From CAYXRK01 sp964467615 (GTDB lineage: Bacteria > Hydrogenedentota > Hydrogenedentia > Hydrogenedentales > GCA-2746185), in the NCBI GenBank assembly GCA_964467615.1, contig CAYXRK010000050.1:1-27041 (forward strand): a stretch of DNA of 27,041 bases, in the 5' to 3' direction. The notes under the pieces were generated by a model. It saw only the letters and a program-made list of their open reading frames with translations, was not told the origin of the DNA and made no database searches. Position 1 is the first letter of the stretch, and every line of letters begins with the position of its first letter. Shown one piece after another: positions 15,210 through 22,500 of the stretch. Made by a program: the position numbers and the translations under genes.

Positions 15210-16190
15210 ATGCCGCTCCTCGAAGTCACCGATCTCCGCACCTATTTCCACACCCGCGAAGGCACCGTCCGCGCGGTCGATGGCATCTCCTACACCGTTC
15301 ACGAGGGCGAAACGCTCGGCATCGTCGGCGAATCGGGTTCGGGCAAATCCGTCTCCTGCTACTCACTGCTCGGCCTGCTGCCCATGCCGCCAGGCCGCAT
15401 CGAATCCGGCCGCGCAATGTTCAACGGCGTGGACCTGTTGACGCTCCCTCGCGCCGAATTGCGCAAGATCCGCGGACGCGAGATCAGCATGATCTTCCAA
15501 GACCCGATGACCGCGCTCAACCCGTACATGTCGATTGGCGCGCAACTGATGGAGCCGCTGCGCGTCCACGAACGCGCTTCCAAAGTCGAAGCCCGCCGCC
15601 GCGCCATCGAGGCCCTTACCGCCGTCGGCATCCAAGATGGCGAACGCGGCATGGGCGATTTCCCGCACCAATACTCCGGCGGCATGCGCCAGCGCGTCAT
15701 GATCGCGATGGCCCTCATCACGCGCCCCAAGCTGCTCATCGCCGACGAACCGACAACCGCGCTCGACGTGACCGTCCAAGCGCAAATCCTCGACCTCATC
15801 AAAACGCTCCAGCGCGAAACCGGCACCGCGGTGATCCTCATCACGCACGATCTCGGCGTCGTCGCCGGCGCCTGCGATCGCGTCCTCGTCATGTACGCCG
15901 GCCGCATCATGGAATCCGCGAGCGCCGAGGCCCTGCTCGAACGCCCGCGCCACCCCTACACGCAGGCGCTTCGCGACAGCCTCCCCTCCGCGCACACCGC
16001 CGGCAAAGACCTCTACACCATCCCCGGCCTCCCGCCTGACCTCGCCGAACCCATCACCGGTTGCCCCTTCACGCCCCGCTGCCGCCGCGCCGCCGAAATC
16101 TGCCGCGGCGAAATGACCCTCCGCGAAGTCTCCGACGCGCACGAAACCGCATGCGTGCGCGAGCAAGCGACCGTGGCGGCGGAGGCATAA
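15210..16190 (+). CDS. Oligopeptide/dipeptide ABC transporter ATPase, OppD/DppD type
   Basis: 326 residues from ATG 15210, chosen because MPLLEVTDLRTYF matches the usual family N-terminus; ATG 15198 and GTG 15183 are in-frame alternatives and no start has an ideal ribosome site. Walker A GESGSGKSVSC, signature YSGGMRQRVMIAMA and Walker B LLIADEPTTALD are intact. The C-terminal oligo_HPY region contains the cysteine cluster TGCPFTPRCRRAAEIC plus a later Cys, typical of DppD-like subunits. It pairs with the next gene, three bases away, as the two ATPases of a peptide importer. No permease or binding protein is nearby. Confidence 0.92.
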   Translation: MPLLEVTDLRTYFHTREGTVRAVDGISYTVHEGETLGIVGESGSGKSVSCYSLLGLLPMPPGRIESGRAMFNGVDLLTLPRAELRKIRGREISMIFQDPMTALNPYMSIGAQLMEPLRVHERASKVEARRRAIEALTAVGIQDGERGMGDFPHQYSGGMRQRVMIAMALITRPKLLIADEPTTALDVTVQAQILDLIKTLQRETGTAVILITHDLGVVAGACDRVLVMYAGRIMESASAEALLERPRHPYTQALRDSLPSAHTAGKDLYTIPGLPPDLAEPITGCPFTPRCRRAAEICRGEMTLREVSDAHETACVREQATVAAEA

Positions 16191-16193
16191 CCC

Positions 16194-17183
16194 ATGTCCG
16201 TAGTCCTCCAAGTCGACGGCCTCAAGAACCACTTCCCCGTTAAGCGCGGGCTGCTCTTCGCGCGCACATTAGGTGTCGTCAAAGCCGTGGACGGCGTGTC
16301 ATTCCGGCTCGAGCGCGGCGACGTCCTCGGCCTTGTCGGCGAATCCGGCTGCGGAAAATCCACGCTTGCGCGCTCGATCCTCCGGCTCATCCCGCCGACC
16401 GAAGGGACCGTCATCCTCAACGGCCGCAACCTCACCGAAATGGACGCCGAAACATTGCGCTTGGCGCGGCCCGAGGCGCAAATGATCTTTCAAGACCCCT
16501 ACGCCTCCCTGAATCCGCGCATGACAGTGTTCGACGCCATCGCCGAGCCGATGCTGACGCATGGACTCGCAACGCGCAAGGACGTCGCGGGAAAAGTCGT
16601 CGAGCTCATGGAGAAGGTCGGCCTCGCCGCGCGGTACGTGCGGAAATACCCGCACGAGTTTTCCGGCGGCCAACGCCAACGCATCGCCATCGCGCGCACA
16701 CTCGCGCTCAAGCCCGGCCTCATCATCGCGGACGAACCCGTCTCCGCGCTCGACGTGTCCGTCCAAGCGCAAATCCTGAACCTCATCGCCAAGCTCTGCC
16801 GCGAAGAGGAACTCACGATGATCTTCATCAGCCACGACCTCGCCGTCGTCCGCCACGTCGCCAAGACAATCGCCGTCATGTATCTCGGCCGCATCGTCGA
16901 GATCGGTCCCGCGGCGGACGTCTTCGAGCGGCCCATGCATCCCTATACCCAGGTGCTGCTAGCCGCCGTACCCCTGCCCGATCCAAAGCTCGAGCGCCAA
17001 CGCCGCGACGCCCGCGTACACGTGAAAGGCGACCCGCCCAGCCCCCTCAACCCGCCCAGCGGCTGCACGTTCCACCCCCGCTGCCCAATCGCAGACACCG
17101 AATGCGCCCTGCGCGTCCCGCCCTTCGTCGACCGCGCCAGCACCCAGCGCGCCGCCTGCTTCAAGGTCGCGCCGGACTCGTAA
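16194..17183 (+). CDS. Oligopeptide/dipeptide ABC transporter ATPase, OppF/DppF type
   Basis: 329 residues from ATG 16194. Walker A GESGCGKSTLARS, signature FSGGQRQRIAIART, Walker B LIIADEPVSALD and the H-loop FISHDLAVV are all present. It has the C-terminal SGCTFHPRCPIADTEC cluster of the oligo_HPY extension. It starts MSVVLQVDGLKNHFPVKRG, the usual OppF opening. It is the second half of a two-ATPase peptide-transport unit and is very probably translationally coupled to the gene before it. The transported substrate (di- or oligopeptide, or nickel) cannot be told from the ATPases alone. Confidence 0.92.
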   Translation: MSVVLQVDGLKNHFPVKRGLLFARTLGVVKAVDGVSFRLERGDVLGLVGESGCGKSTLARSILRLIPPTEGTVILNGRNLTEMDAETLRLARPEAQMIFQDPYASLNPRMTVFDAIAEPMLTHGLATRKDVAGKVVELMEKVGLAARYVRKYPHEFSGGQRQRIAIARTLALKPGLIIADEPVSALDVSVQAQILNLIAKLCREEELTMIFISHDLAVVRHVAKTIAVMYLGRIVEIGPAADVFERPMHPYTQVLLAAVPLPDPKLERQRRDARVHVKGDPPSPLNPPSGCTFHPRCPIADTECALRVPPFVDRASTQRAACFKVAPDS

Positions 17184-17213
17184 CCCGACAAAGGCGCGCT
17201 CACGGCACAGCGT

Positions 17214-18557
17214 TCACTTCACGGCAATTTCAACTCCGATATCGCCTTTCCCATGGCGCATGTCGTAATCGATCGTGCCATCGACGTCCAAGTCCTCGCC
17301 GACTGAGTACACTCGATAAGCACCCTCGACCCGCTCGTACCGCATTGGCTGATCGTCGTACGGATCCACGGGCCAGTCCGCAAGCAACTCCGCCCCCAAC
17401 TCGTCGCGTGTCTCCGGTGCGCGCTCGTGCGCCCGCCGAAACCGCTCCACGATGCACGCGCCCCGCATCGCGCGAACCAGAGCGCTTCGAGGCAAGAGCA
17501 TCGACATGACTATGGAAGTGTTGTTGCCGAGGTAAATTGGCGCCCCATCGTCGAATGCGTCTTCCTGATCGCGTGAATTCTCCAATTCTCTGATCCGCAC
17601 CGCCGAGGCCCGCAGCGGCATTTGGGCGGCGTTCAAGAAAGGGAGAGACCTACGGGCAATGTTGAACTCATGGAACGTAAACGCGCCGGCGGCCCGGCGC
17701 GCGTTGTGATACGCCCATCCCAGCAAAGGTACTTCCTCGTAGAGAACCACGGCCTTCCAATCGTTCGGGTTCGTCTGGTTTTCCATCAAGCGAAGCGCCC
17801 GTCCGTAGGCGAACGAATTCACGAATTCACCCGCGGCGAACATCTGCGCCGCCTTCGGCCAATCGCAATCATTCAACGTCTGTTCAATTCGCCGCAACGA
17901 ATCGGCATCGAGGGGAAGGCTGTTGAGCGTGAACGTGAACTCGTTGCGCAACAGTTGAAAATCGGCCAACCCGTACAGTATCGGGATCGCGCCCGGTTCG
18001 TTCTTTAGCGAACCGGACGCTCGCAGGGCAAGTTCAAGCCGTTCTCCTGCGACTGTCGCGTCACGAGCAATCGCGGCATCGACTATCGCCAAACGAAGGA
18101 ATCGAGTCAGAACCCGTAAATTACGTAGCGAAACCGCGTCGGTGGTTTCTTGATCGAGGGGATAAATGACCTTTGGGAACTTCGCGCCTTCTCGACAGAG
18201 TTCCAGCGCGCGAGCATTCGAAATCATGTACGTTCGAATTTCAGCCGCCTCCTCCGACGACACAGTCGCGTAGGGACGAAAGTCCGCGTTCCCGACAATT
18301 GGAAGTGTTGAGACGTCGACTGTCCCCGGATCGTGAAGGGTCTCAGCAGCGGCCATAAAATAGATCGCGGCATTCTCGTCGTCGGGCGCCGGCCAGCCAC
18401 GCCAAGTCTCCAATTCCTCCACCGTCACCGGATACCCTGCTGCACGAATCGCGTCCAGACGGCGGGCCAATTCAAATTCGAGCAGCATGCGATACACGCC
18501 AAACAACACCGCGAGCGCCACAAAGACTTTCAGACCCCTCTTCGCCCGCCGCGACAT
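17214..18557 (-). CDS. Membrane-anchored protein of unknown function with pilin-like C-terminal tail
   Basis: 447 residues from ATG 18557, which has AGGA six bases upstream; a TTG six codons earlier is less likely. One N-terminal membrane segment (VFVALAVLFGVYRMLL) is followed by a helical, Arg/Glu-rich soluble region with no domain I recognise. The C-terminus, LLADWPVDPYDDQPMRYERV then YRVYSVGEDLDVDGTIDYD, resembles the calcium-site tail of type II secretion pseudopilins (DPYxxxPxRY ... YxVYSxGED). No N-terminal prepilin cleavage motif is seen. It is probably exported and anchored. It converges with the OppF gene and has no operon partner. Function unknown. Confidence 0.72.
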   Translation of the reverse strand: MSRRAKRGLKVFVALAVLFGVYRMLLEFELARRLDAIRAAGYPVTVEELETWRGWPAPDDENAAIYFMAAAETLHDPGTVDVSTLPIVGNADFRPYATVSSEEAAEIRTYMISNARALELCREGAKFPKVIYPLDQETTDAVSLRNLRVLTRFLRLAIVDAAIARDATVAGERLELALRASGSLKNEPGAIPILYGLADFQLLRNEFTFTLNSLPLDADSLRRIEQTLNDCDWPKAAQMFAAGEFVNSFAYGRALRLMENQTNPNDWKAVVLYEEVPLLGWAYHNARRAAGAFTFHEFNIARRSLPFLNAAQMPLRASAVRIRELENSRDQEDAFDDGAPIYLGNNTSIVMSMLLPRSALVRAMRGACIVERFRRAHERAPETRDELGAELLADWPVDPYDDQPMRYERVEGAYRVYSVGEDLDVDGTIDYDMRHGKGDIGVEIAVK

Positions 18558-18705
18558 AGAATTCCTTTCCCGCAAGCCGATCCTGTTTCGCCGTCAGACG
18601 ATACTACTCGCTGGCTGCACGGTGTATTCGGAATCGAGAACTCATTCCATTCCGATAGTCCCAGGACATTATGGGGCAAGCGGGGACGGCCAACTGTTTA
18701 TGGTG

Positions 18706-18775
18706 GAGAAAATGGAAACAGCCCGGGGCACGAATGCCGCCGGGTCGAATGTCCCAATCGAAATCAGTATCGCGC
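18706..18775. repeat. Hairpin repeat family, copy A (degenerate)
   Basis: CCCGGGGCA (18722-18730), CGAA loop, TGCCGCCGGG (18735-18744). It is nearly the same as the hairpin at 22441-22464, lacking one base in the left arm, and the similarity continues into both flanks (GAAAA before; GAATGT and ATCGAAAT after). No minus-strand gene ends here, so a terminator role is not obvious. Confidence 0.65.
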
Positions 18776-18864
18776 GATCCTACGCTAGCACCCCGCAGCA
18801 TTGCGCGGCGTGGCGACGGCCGCCATAAGACCGGAATACGAGGGCCGGCGCAATCTCCATCCGC

Positions 18865-18893
18865 TTGCAGAATGCCTAATTCTGACGTACACT
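18865..18893 (+). promoter_or_regulatory. Possible promoter of the toxin-antitoxin operon
   Basis: TTGCAG (18865-18870), 17 bases, TACACT (18888-18893). The -10 box overlaps the left arm of the inverted repeat at 18882-18915, the geometry expected for autorepression. Consensus match is modest. Confidence 0.4.
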
Positions 18894-18915
18894 TTTGTTC
18901 GCCACTGTACGTCAG
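18882..18915. promoter_or_regulatory. Perfect 10-bp inverted repeat, candidate VapB operator
   Basis: CTGACGTACA (18882-18891) and TGTACGTCAG (18906-18915) are exact reverse complements separated by 14 bases. The site ends 15 bp before the antitoxin ATG and covers the predicted -10 box. Antitoxins of this type usually repress their own operon by binding such palindromes; direct binding here is inferred. Confidence 0.7.
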
Positions 18916-18930
18916 CGGAGATTGAGCACC

Positions 18931-19179
18931 ATGAAAACGAAACTTACCCTGCGGCTTGACGACAAGCTCGTCAAACGTGCGAAAGCGTATGCGAAGGTGC
19001 GCGGGTGCTCGTTGTCGGAGGTCGTCTCCACGTATTTTGCGTTGATCGAGAAGCCGGAATCTCAAGATGCCGATAGTCTCGATCTTTCCCCGTCGGTGCG
19101 CAGTCTGTTGGGTTGCATCAAAGGCGCCGACGTGGACGAGGAGGACTACAAGCGGCGCCTTCAAGAGCGATATGGATGA
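18931..19179 (+). CDS. VapB-type antitoxin (DUF6364-like)
   Basis: 82 residues starting MKTKLTLRLDDKLVKRAKAYAKVRG. The short N-terminal strand KLTLRLD followed by two helices (DDKLVKRAKAYAK, SLSEVVSTYFALIEK) is a ribbon-helix-helix-like DNA-binding fold, as in DUF6364 antitoxins. The acidic C-terminal part (GADVDEEDYKRRLQERYG) would wrap and inhibit the toxin. GGAG lies ten bases upstream of the ATG. The stop overlaps the toxin start (ATGA), giving translational coupling. The operon is probably self-repressed through the palindrome at 18882-18915. Confidence 0.87.
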   Translation: MKTKLTLRLDDKLVKRAKAYAKVRGCSLSEVVSTYFALIEKPESQDADSLDLSPSVRSLLGCIKGADVDEEDYKRRLQERYG

Positions 19180-19592
19180 GAATTGTCTGTGACACGAACA
19201 TCGTTCTGGATGTCTTGCTTGAGCGCGAACAGTTTTATCGCGATTCATCCCGGGTCTTGACGGCAATCGATCGCAACCAACTTTCCGGGTTCCTCTGCGC
19301 AACGACCATTACCACAATCCACTACATCGTCGAGAAGGCGCGCACAACGAAATTCGCCGCCGACCAGATTGCGCGGTTGATTGGCCTTTTCGAGGTCGCT
19401 CCAGTAAATAAGTCCATCATCCTTGCTGCACTCGCGGCGAAGGTCAAAGACTTCGAGGACGCCGTCATTGTCGAGTCCGCGATCGCCGTCGACGCCGACG
19501 GGATTGTCTCGCGCGACAAGGCGGGCTTCAAGAACTCGCCGCTGCCCATACTTCTTCCGGGCGACCTTTTGAAAATACTCGAGGCCAATTGA
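19176..19592 (+). CDS. PIN-domain toxin, VapC type
   Basis: 138 residues from ATG 19176. It opens MRIVCDTNIVLDVLLERE, with the first catalytic Asp at residue 6. The later acidic residues are D95 in DFEDAVIVE and D114 in VSRDKAGF; the central block TTITTIHYIVEKAR lacks the usual second-position Glu, which is common in this PIN_3-like subfamily. PIN toxins are magnesium-dependent ribonucleases that cleave tRNA or rRNA when released from their antitoxin. The RNA target is not known here. It is the second gene of a complete, intact-looking two-gene module. Confidence 0.88.
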   Translation: MRIVCDTNIVLDVLLEREQFYRDSSRVLTAIDRNQLSGFLCATTITTIHYIVEKARTTKFAADQIARLIGLFEVAPVNKSIILAALAAKVKDFEDAVIVESAIAVDADGIVSRDKAGFKNSPLPILLPGDLLKILEAN

Positions 19593-19771
19593 AATCGTCG
19601 CGACCCTCCAATGCGAGGAATTTGACGAACCCAATTTTGGTCACGAAAAAATCCGAACGGACGAGTAAAATAAGGACAACCACCTATTTTCCGTGACCGC
19701 TGTTGTACGCTCAGCCCGCGAGTAGACTCGCGCGAAACTTAGTTGACCGACTCAGTCGAAAGGAAGAAATC

Positions 19772-20080
19772 ATGTTCAAACGTCCAACCAAGATGGACTT
19801 CCTTCAGCCGCCGCCGATTGCACTTTCCAATCCGGACGCCGTCGAGGTGCTCCGCGTATGGACCGCCCCCGGGATAGGGCAACAGGTGACCCTTCGGCCA
19901 AGCTGGCAGGACCCGGGCGCGTGGGGCCTCATGCTTGTTGACGTCGCGCGCCATGCCGCGAAAGCCTATGAAAACGAGGGTCATGACCCACAGGAGGTGC
20001 TCGCCCGCATCCGCGAGTTGTTCGATGCGGAGTGGTCTTCACCGACCGACAAACCGGAGGAGTTGAGATTCGACTCCTGA
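19772..20080 (+). CDS. DUF5076 family protein
   Basis: 102 residues from ATG 19772, with AGGA seven bases upstream. The sequence FLQPPPIALSNPDAVEVLRVW, split as FLQPPPIALSNPD and AVEVLRVW, then VTLRPSWQDPGAWGLMLVDVARH, matches the small DUF5076 family (conserved DAVEVLRxW, LRPxxWxDPxAWG, DxARH). It is predicted to be a soluble cytoplasmic protein with no known function. It follows the toxin gene after a 179-bp gap and is probably transcribed separately; no clear promoter was found. It converges on the sigma-factor gene. Confidence 0.8.
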   Translation: MFKRPTKMDFLQPPPIALSNPDAVEVLRVWTAPGIGQQVTLRPSWQDPGAWGLMLVDVARHAAKAYENEGHDPQEVLARIRELFDAEWSSPTDKPEELRFDS

Positions 20081-20122
20081 TTCCCAAAAAACTCGGGTCC
20101 TGCCATCTATATCAATAGAATG

Positions 20123-20154
20123 TCGGCCCGGCAGTAACTATGCTGCCGGACCGA
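20123..20154. terminator. Hairpin between convergent genes, probable bidirectional terminator; diverged repeat copy
   Basis: TCGGCCCGGCAG (20123-20134) pairs with CTGCCGGACCGA (20143-20154), 11 of 12 pairs, with an 8-base loop. It lies between the stops of the DUF5076 and sigma-factor genes. There is no strong T-run on either side. The base after the stem, GAATGATTCA, matches the flank of the 22441-22464 hairpin (GAATGTTTCA), so it may be the third member of that repeat family. Confidence 0.55.
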
Positions 20155-20180
20155 ATGATTCAAACAGAGATACCCATGTC

Positions 20181-22325
20181 TCAATTCGACGGCGCGTCCC
20201 CTGCGCGCGGGTCGCTCTTATCAAAATCCAGCCTCACCTCCATTGAGCCGGACATCGACTCAACGGTGATGAACACACGAGTTCGCACGACACCCGCGAG
20301 AAACTTGTCGTAGCCCATCGCTCCCCATTTCTCGGGGCTCCATTCCGCAGGTAGCGACGAGGCGCGAATCGTGTAGTCCCCGGGCTTCAACCCCCGAAGC
20401 GTGGCGCCAGGTTTGGCGGAATGTATGTCCACGTGACTCCACGACACGGCTTCTCCCATCGCATTTGCAAGGTCGAGAATCGTTAGCTTTGCGATCGGCG
20501 GTCTGTGCCCTTCTTCGGCCGCGACGATCACGTGCTTTGATCCTTCCGGAATATTTAGGACGCGACAGTTGATGATGAAATCCGCGATGATGACGTCTTT
20601 TTGAGTACGCTCGCCTTCATACAGGACTACATCGTTCGTCACCATGCTAAGATTTTGATCCCTTGGACGAACCTGCAGAGAAAGAACGCCCTCCGGAAGG
20701 CCATCGATCAGGTAGTGGCCCTTCTCGTCCGTCTCGATCCATATTTCTTGACCGTCCAGCGCGACACCGCGGTCAAGCGTGAAGAACGCGTAAATGCTCG
20801 CCTGTACGGGATTGGACTCGTCCAGGTAGTAGATATCTCCCTCGACCGATGCGCGGCCTTCTGGGAAGTTGAAGTCCTTGTAGGTCGTTTCTCCGGGAAC
20901 GATTATCACTTTGTCGCGGCTCGAGGCTTGCGTTGTACCATCAGACCGGACCCGGTGGGCCATGATGACGCCTTCGTAGTTCGCCAGGCCCGTCACGCGG
21001 AAACGACCGAGCTCGTCTGTCTGAACGGCGGCGACCTCGAACTCTGGGCTATCGTAGTATTGAGTGAATTGAATTGACTGGTTTGGCAGCGGCTTACCCC
21101 CCGCAGTCGCCACGCCCTCGAGGATTCCACCCGAGGTCAGTGCGAAATCCTCCACCAGTTCGCTCCCGATGGAACCTATCGAAACCTCGCGTATGGCTGG
21201 AGAACCGGCCGTTTCCGGGTAGCCGTTGACCTCCGTGAGCGCGAGCGAATATGTCCCCAGCGATATGTCGTCAATACGGTAAGAACCGTGAGCATCGGTT
21301 GTCGCCTGATACGCGGCCACGGTATCGCCTGTGGATTCGGCTGTTATCTCGACACCTTCGATTCCTGCGCCGGAACGCGCATCAAACACCCGGCCAACCA
21401 ATGCCGCATGCATCACTTCAGCGCTCTTTGGTGCTGCCGCGACGAAGCTATTTTCCGCCGGCGCAGCTGAAACGGATTCGATCGGCGCCTCAGCCGAGGG
21501 CATCTCAGCCAAGGTCTCGACCAACGTCACGGGAGCCGAGACCGCTTCGGATACCGCAGGCTCGACGGACTTGTCCCGGCTCGAATACAAATACACCGAA
21601 GCAAGGATCAATACAGCGCCAGTTACGACTGCCGCCGCCTTCGCAACGAAGTACTTGCCTCGCGCAGCCGCGAGCCGACGGCCTGTATTTCGCGATGACG
21701 TCAGCCCGAGCTTCGCCAACTTCACCGTAAGCACGCTCGGTACCGCCGCGACCGCAAGGTTCGACTCGATTCCCGATGTCAGGAGCGCCAACGAGACCAC
21801 CAGCCCGCGCTTGTCCAAGTGATCGCGAATCAATTCGATCGCTCGCCTCACGCGCTGCGAAATCGCCTGGCGAGTAACGCCCAACTCCTTCGCTACCGCG
21901 GCTTGGTCTCGCTGCAGAAGAAAGTGTTCGACGATCACCGTGCGCAACTCGTCCGGAAGCGCTTCGATCGCCTCATCGACAAAATCCTGGATATCGTCCC
22001 AATTGCTTACCTCAACGGGTTCCGACGTCTCGGCAAACTTCTGCTCGCGCGCGAGTCGCCGGTGCGAAATTCGCAAAGCGTCCAACGCCCGGTTCGTCGC
22101 GACGGTATGCAACCACGGCCCAAGCGCCGTTGGCGGTTTGACATTGCCGCGCACCAACGCCATGAAACTTTCCTGCGTGGCGTCCTCGGCGTCCGTTTCG
22201 TTTCTCAATACCCGCTTGCACGTTCGAAAGACCATGTTTGCGTACTGGAGCACGATGTCATTAAATGCTTCCGCGTCCCGGTGTTTCAGCCATCGTTCCG
22301 CTAACACCGCGTCGTTCTTGTTCAC
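20181..22325 (-). CDS. Membrane-anchored ECF sigma factor fused to carboxypeptidase-regulatory-like domains
   Basis: 714 residues from GTG 22325, chosen because AGGAGG lies seven bases upstream; GTG 22331 is too close to it. Residues ~18-85 are sigma region 2 (ANMVFRTCKRVL, NETDAEDATQESFMALV, WLHTVATNRALDALR). Residues ~113-170 are sigma region 4 with the helix-turn-helix AAVAKELGVTRQAISQRVRRA. A linker and one membrane segment (AAAVVTGAVLILASVYLYS, about 229-248) follow. The ~410-residue remainder would be extracytoplasmic: an Ala/Glu/Pro/Ser linker and about four carboxypeptidase-regulatory-like beta domains (LVGRVFDARSGAGIEGVEIT; GGILEGVATAGGKPLPNQ; DEKGHYLIDGLPEG; LRGLKPGDYTIRA). No separate anti-sigma gene is adjacent, so control may be in cis. 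Confidence 0.88.
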   Translation of the reverse strand: MNKNDAVLAERWLKHRDAEAFNDIVLQYANMVFRTCKRVLRNETDAEDATQESFMALVRGNVKPPTALGPWLHTVATNRALDALRISHRRLAREQKFAETSEPVEVSNWDDIQDFVDEAIEALPDELRTVIVEHFLLQRDQAAVAKELGVTRQAISQRVRRAIELIRDHLDKRGLVVSLALLTSGIESNLAVAAVPSVLTVKLAKLGLTSSRNTGRRLAAARGKYFVAKAAAVVTGAVLILASVYLYSSRDKSVEPAVSEAVSAPVTLVETLAEMPSAEAPIESVSAAPAENSFVAAAPKSAEVMHAALVGRVFDARSGAGIEGVEITAESTGDTVAAYQATTDAHGSYRIDDISLGTYSLALTEVNGYPETAGSPAIREVSIGSIGSELVEDFALTSGGILEGVATAGGKPLPNQSIQFTQYYDSPEFEVAAVQTDELGRFRVTGLANYEGVIMAHRVRSDGTTQASSRDKVIIVPGETTYKDFNFPEGRASVEGDIYYLDESNPVQASIYAFFTLDRGVALDGQEIWIETDEKGHYLIDGLPEGVLSLQVRPRDQNLSMVTNDVVLYEGERTQKDVIIADFIINCRVLNIPEGSKHVIVAAEEGHRPPIAKLTILDLANAMGEAVSWSHVDIHSAKPGATLRGLKPGDYTIRASSLPAEWSPEKWGAMGYDKFLAGVVRTRVFITVESMSGSMEVRLDFDKSDPRAGDAPSN

Positions 22326-22424
22326 GGGCACCCCTCCTCAAGTTCGTCTACAACAAGAGACGACACCGGCTGGCCCTTGTCAATCTAACATGCAGCCCGC
22401 ATTTCAATCCTTCACGTTCCTACT

Positions 22425-22495
22425 GGGAAAACGAAGACAACCCGGCGGCACGAATGCCGCCGGGCTGAATGTTTCAGATCGAAATATCGGTTCGC
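22425..22495. repeat. Hairpin repeat family, copy B; possible terminator for the DinB-like gene
   Basis: CCCGGCGGCA (22441-22450), CGAA, TGCCGCCGGG (22455-22464): a perfect 10-bp stem with a tetraloop. On the minus strand it comes right after the DinB-like stop and is followed by TTGTCTTCGTTTTCC, so it can act as a terminator. Similarity to 18706-18775 extends beyond the stem on both sides. Confidence 0.65.
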
Positions 22496-22500
22496 GCTTA

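Larger units (their letters stand above)
18558..18930. other. Intergenic region with hairpin repeat and toxin-antitoxin control region
   Basis: This 373-bp gap lies between the divergent starts of the 17214 gene and the antitoxin. Short frames here lack ribosome sites and recognisable protein. It holds a hairpin repeat (18706-18775) and the antitoxin promoter/inverted repeat (18865-18915). The stretch 18576-18705 shows nothing I can name. Confidence 0.6.

Noticed and set aside
18604..19302. 232-residue minus-strand frame across the toxin-antitoxin control region and antitoxin
   Set aside because: It runs antisense to a convincing antitoxin/toxin pair and through a hairpin repeat, and has no ribosome site or known domain.
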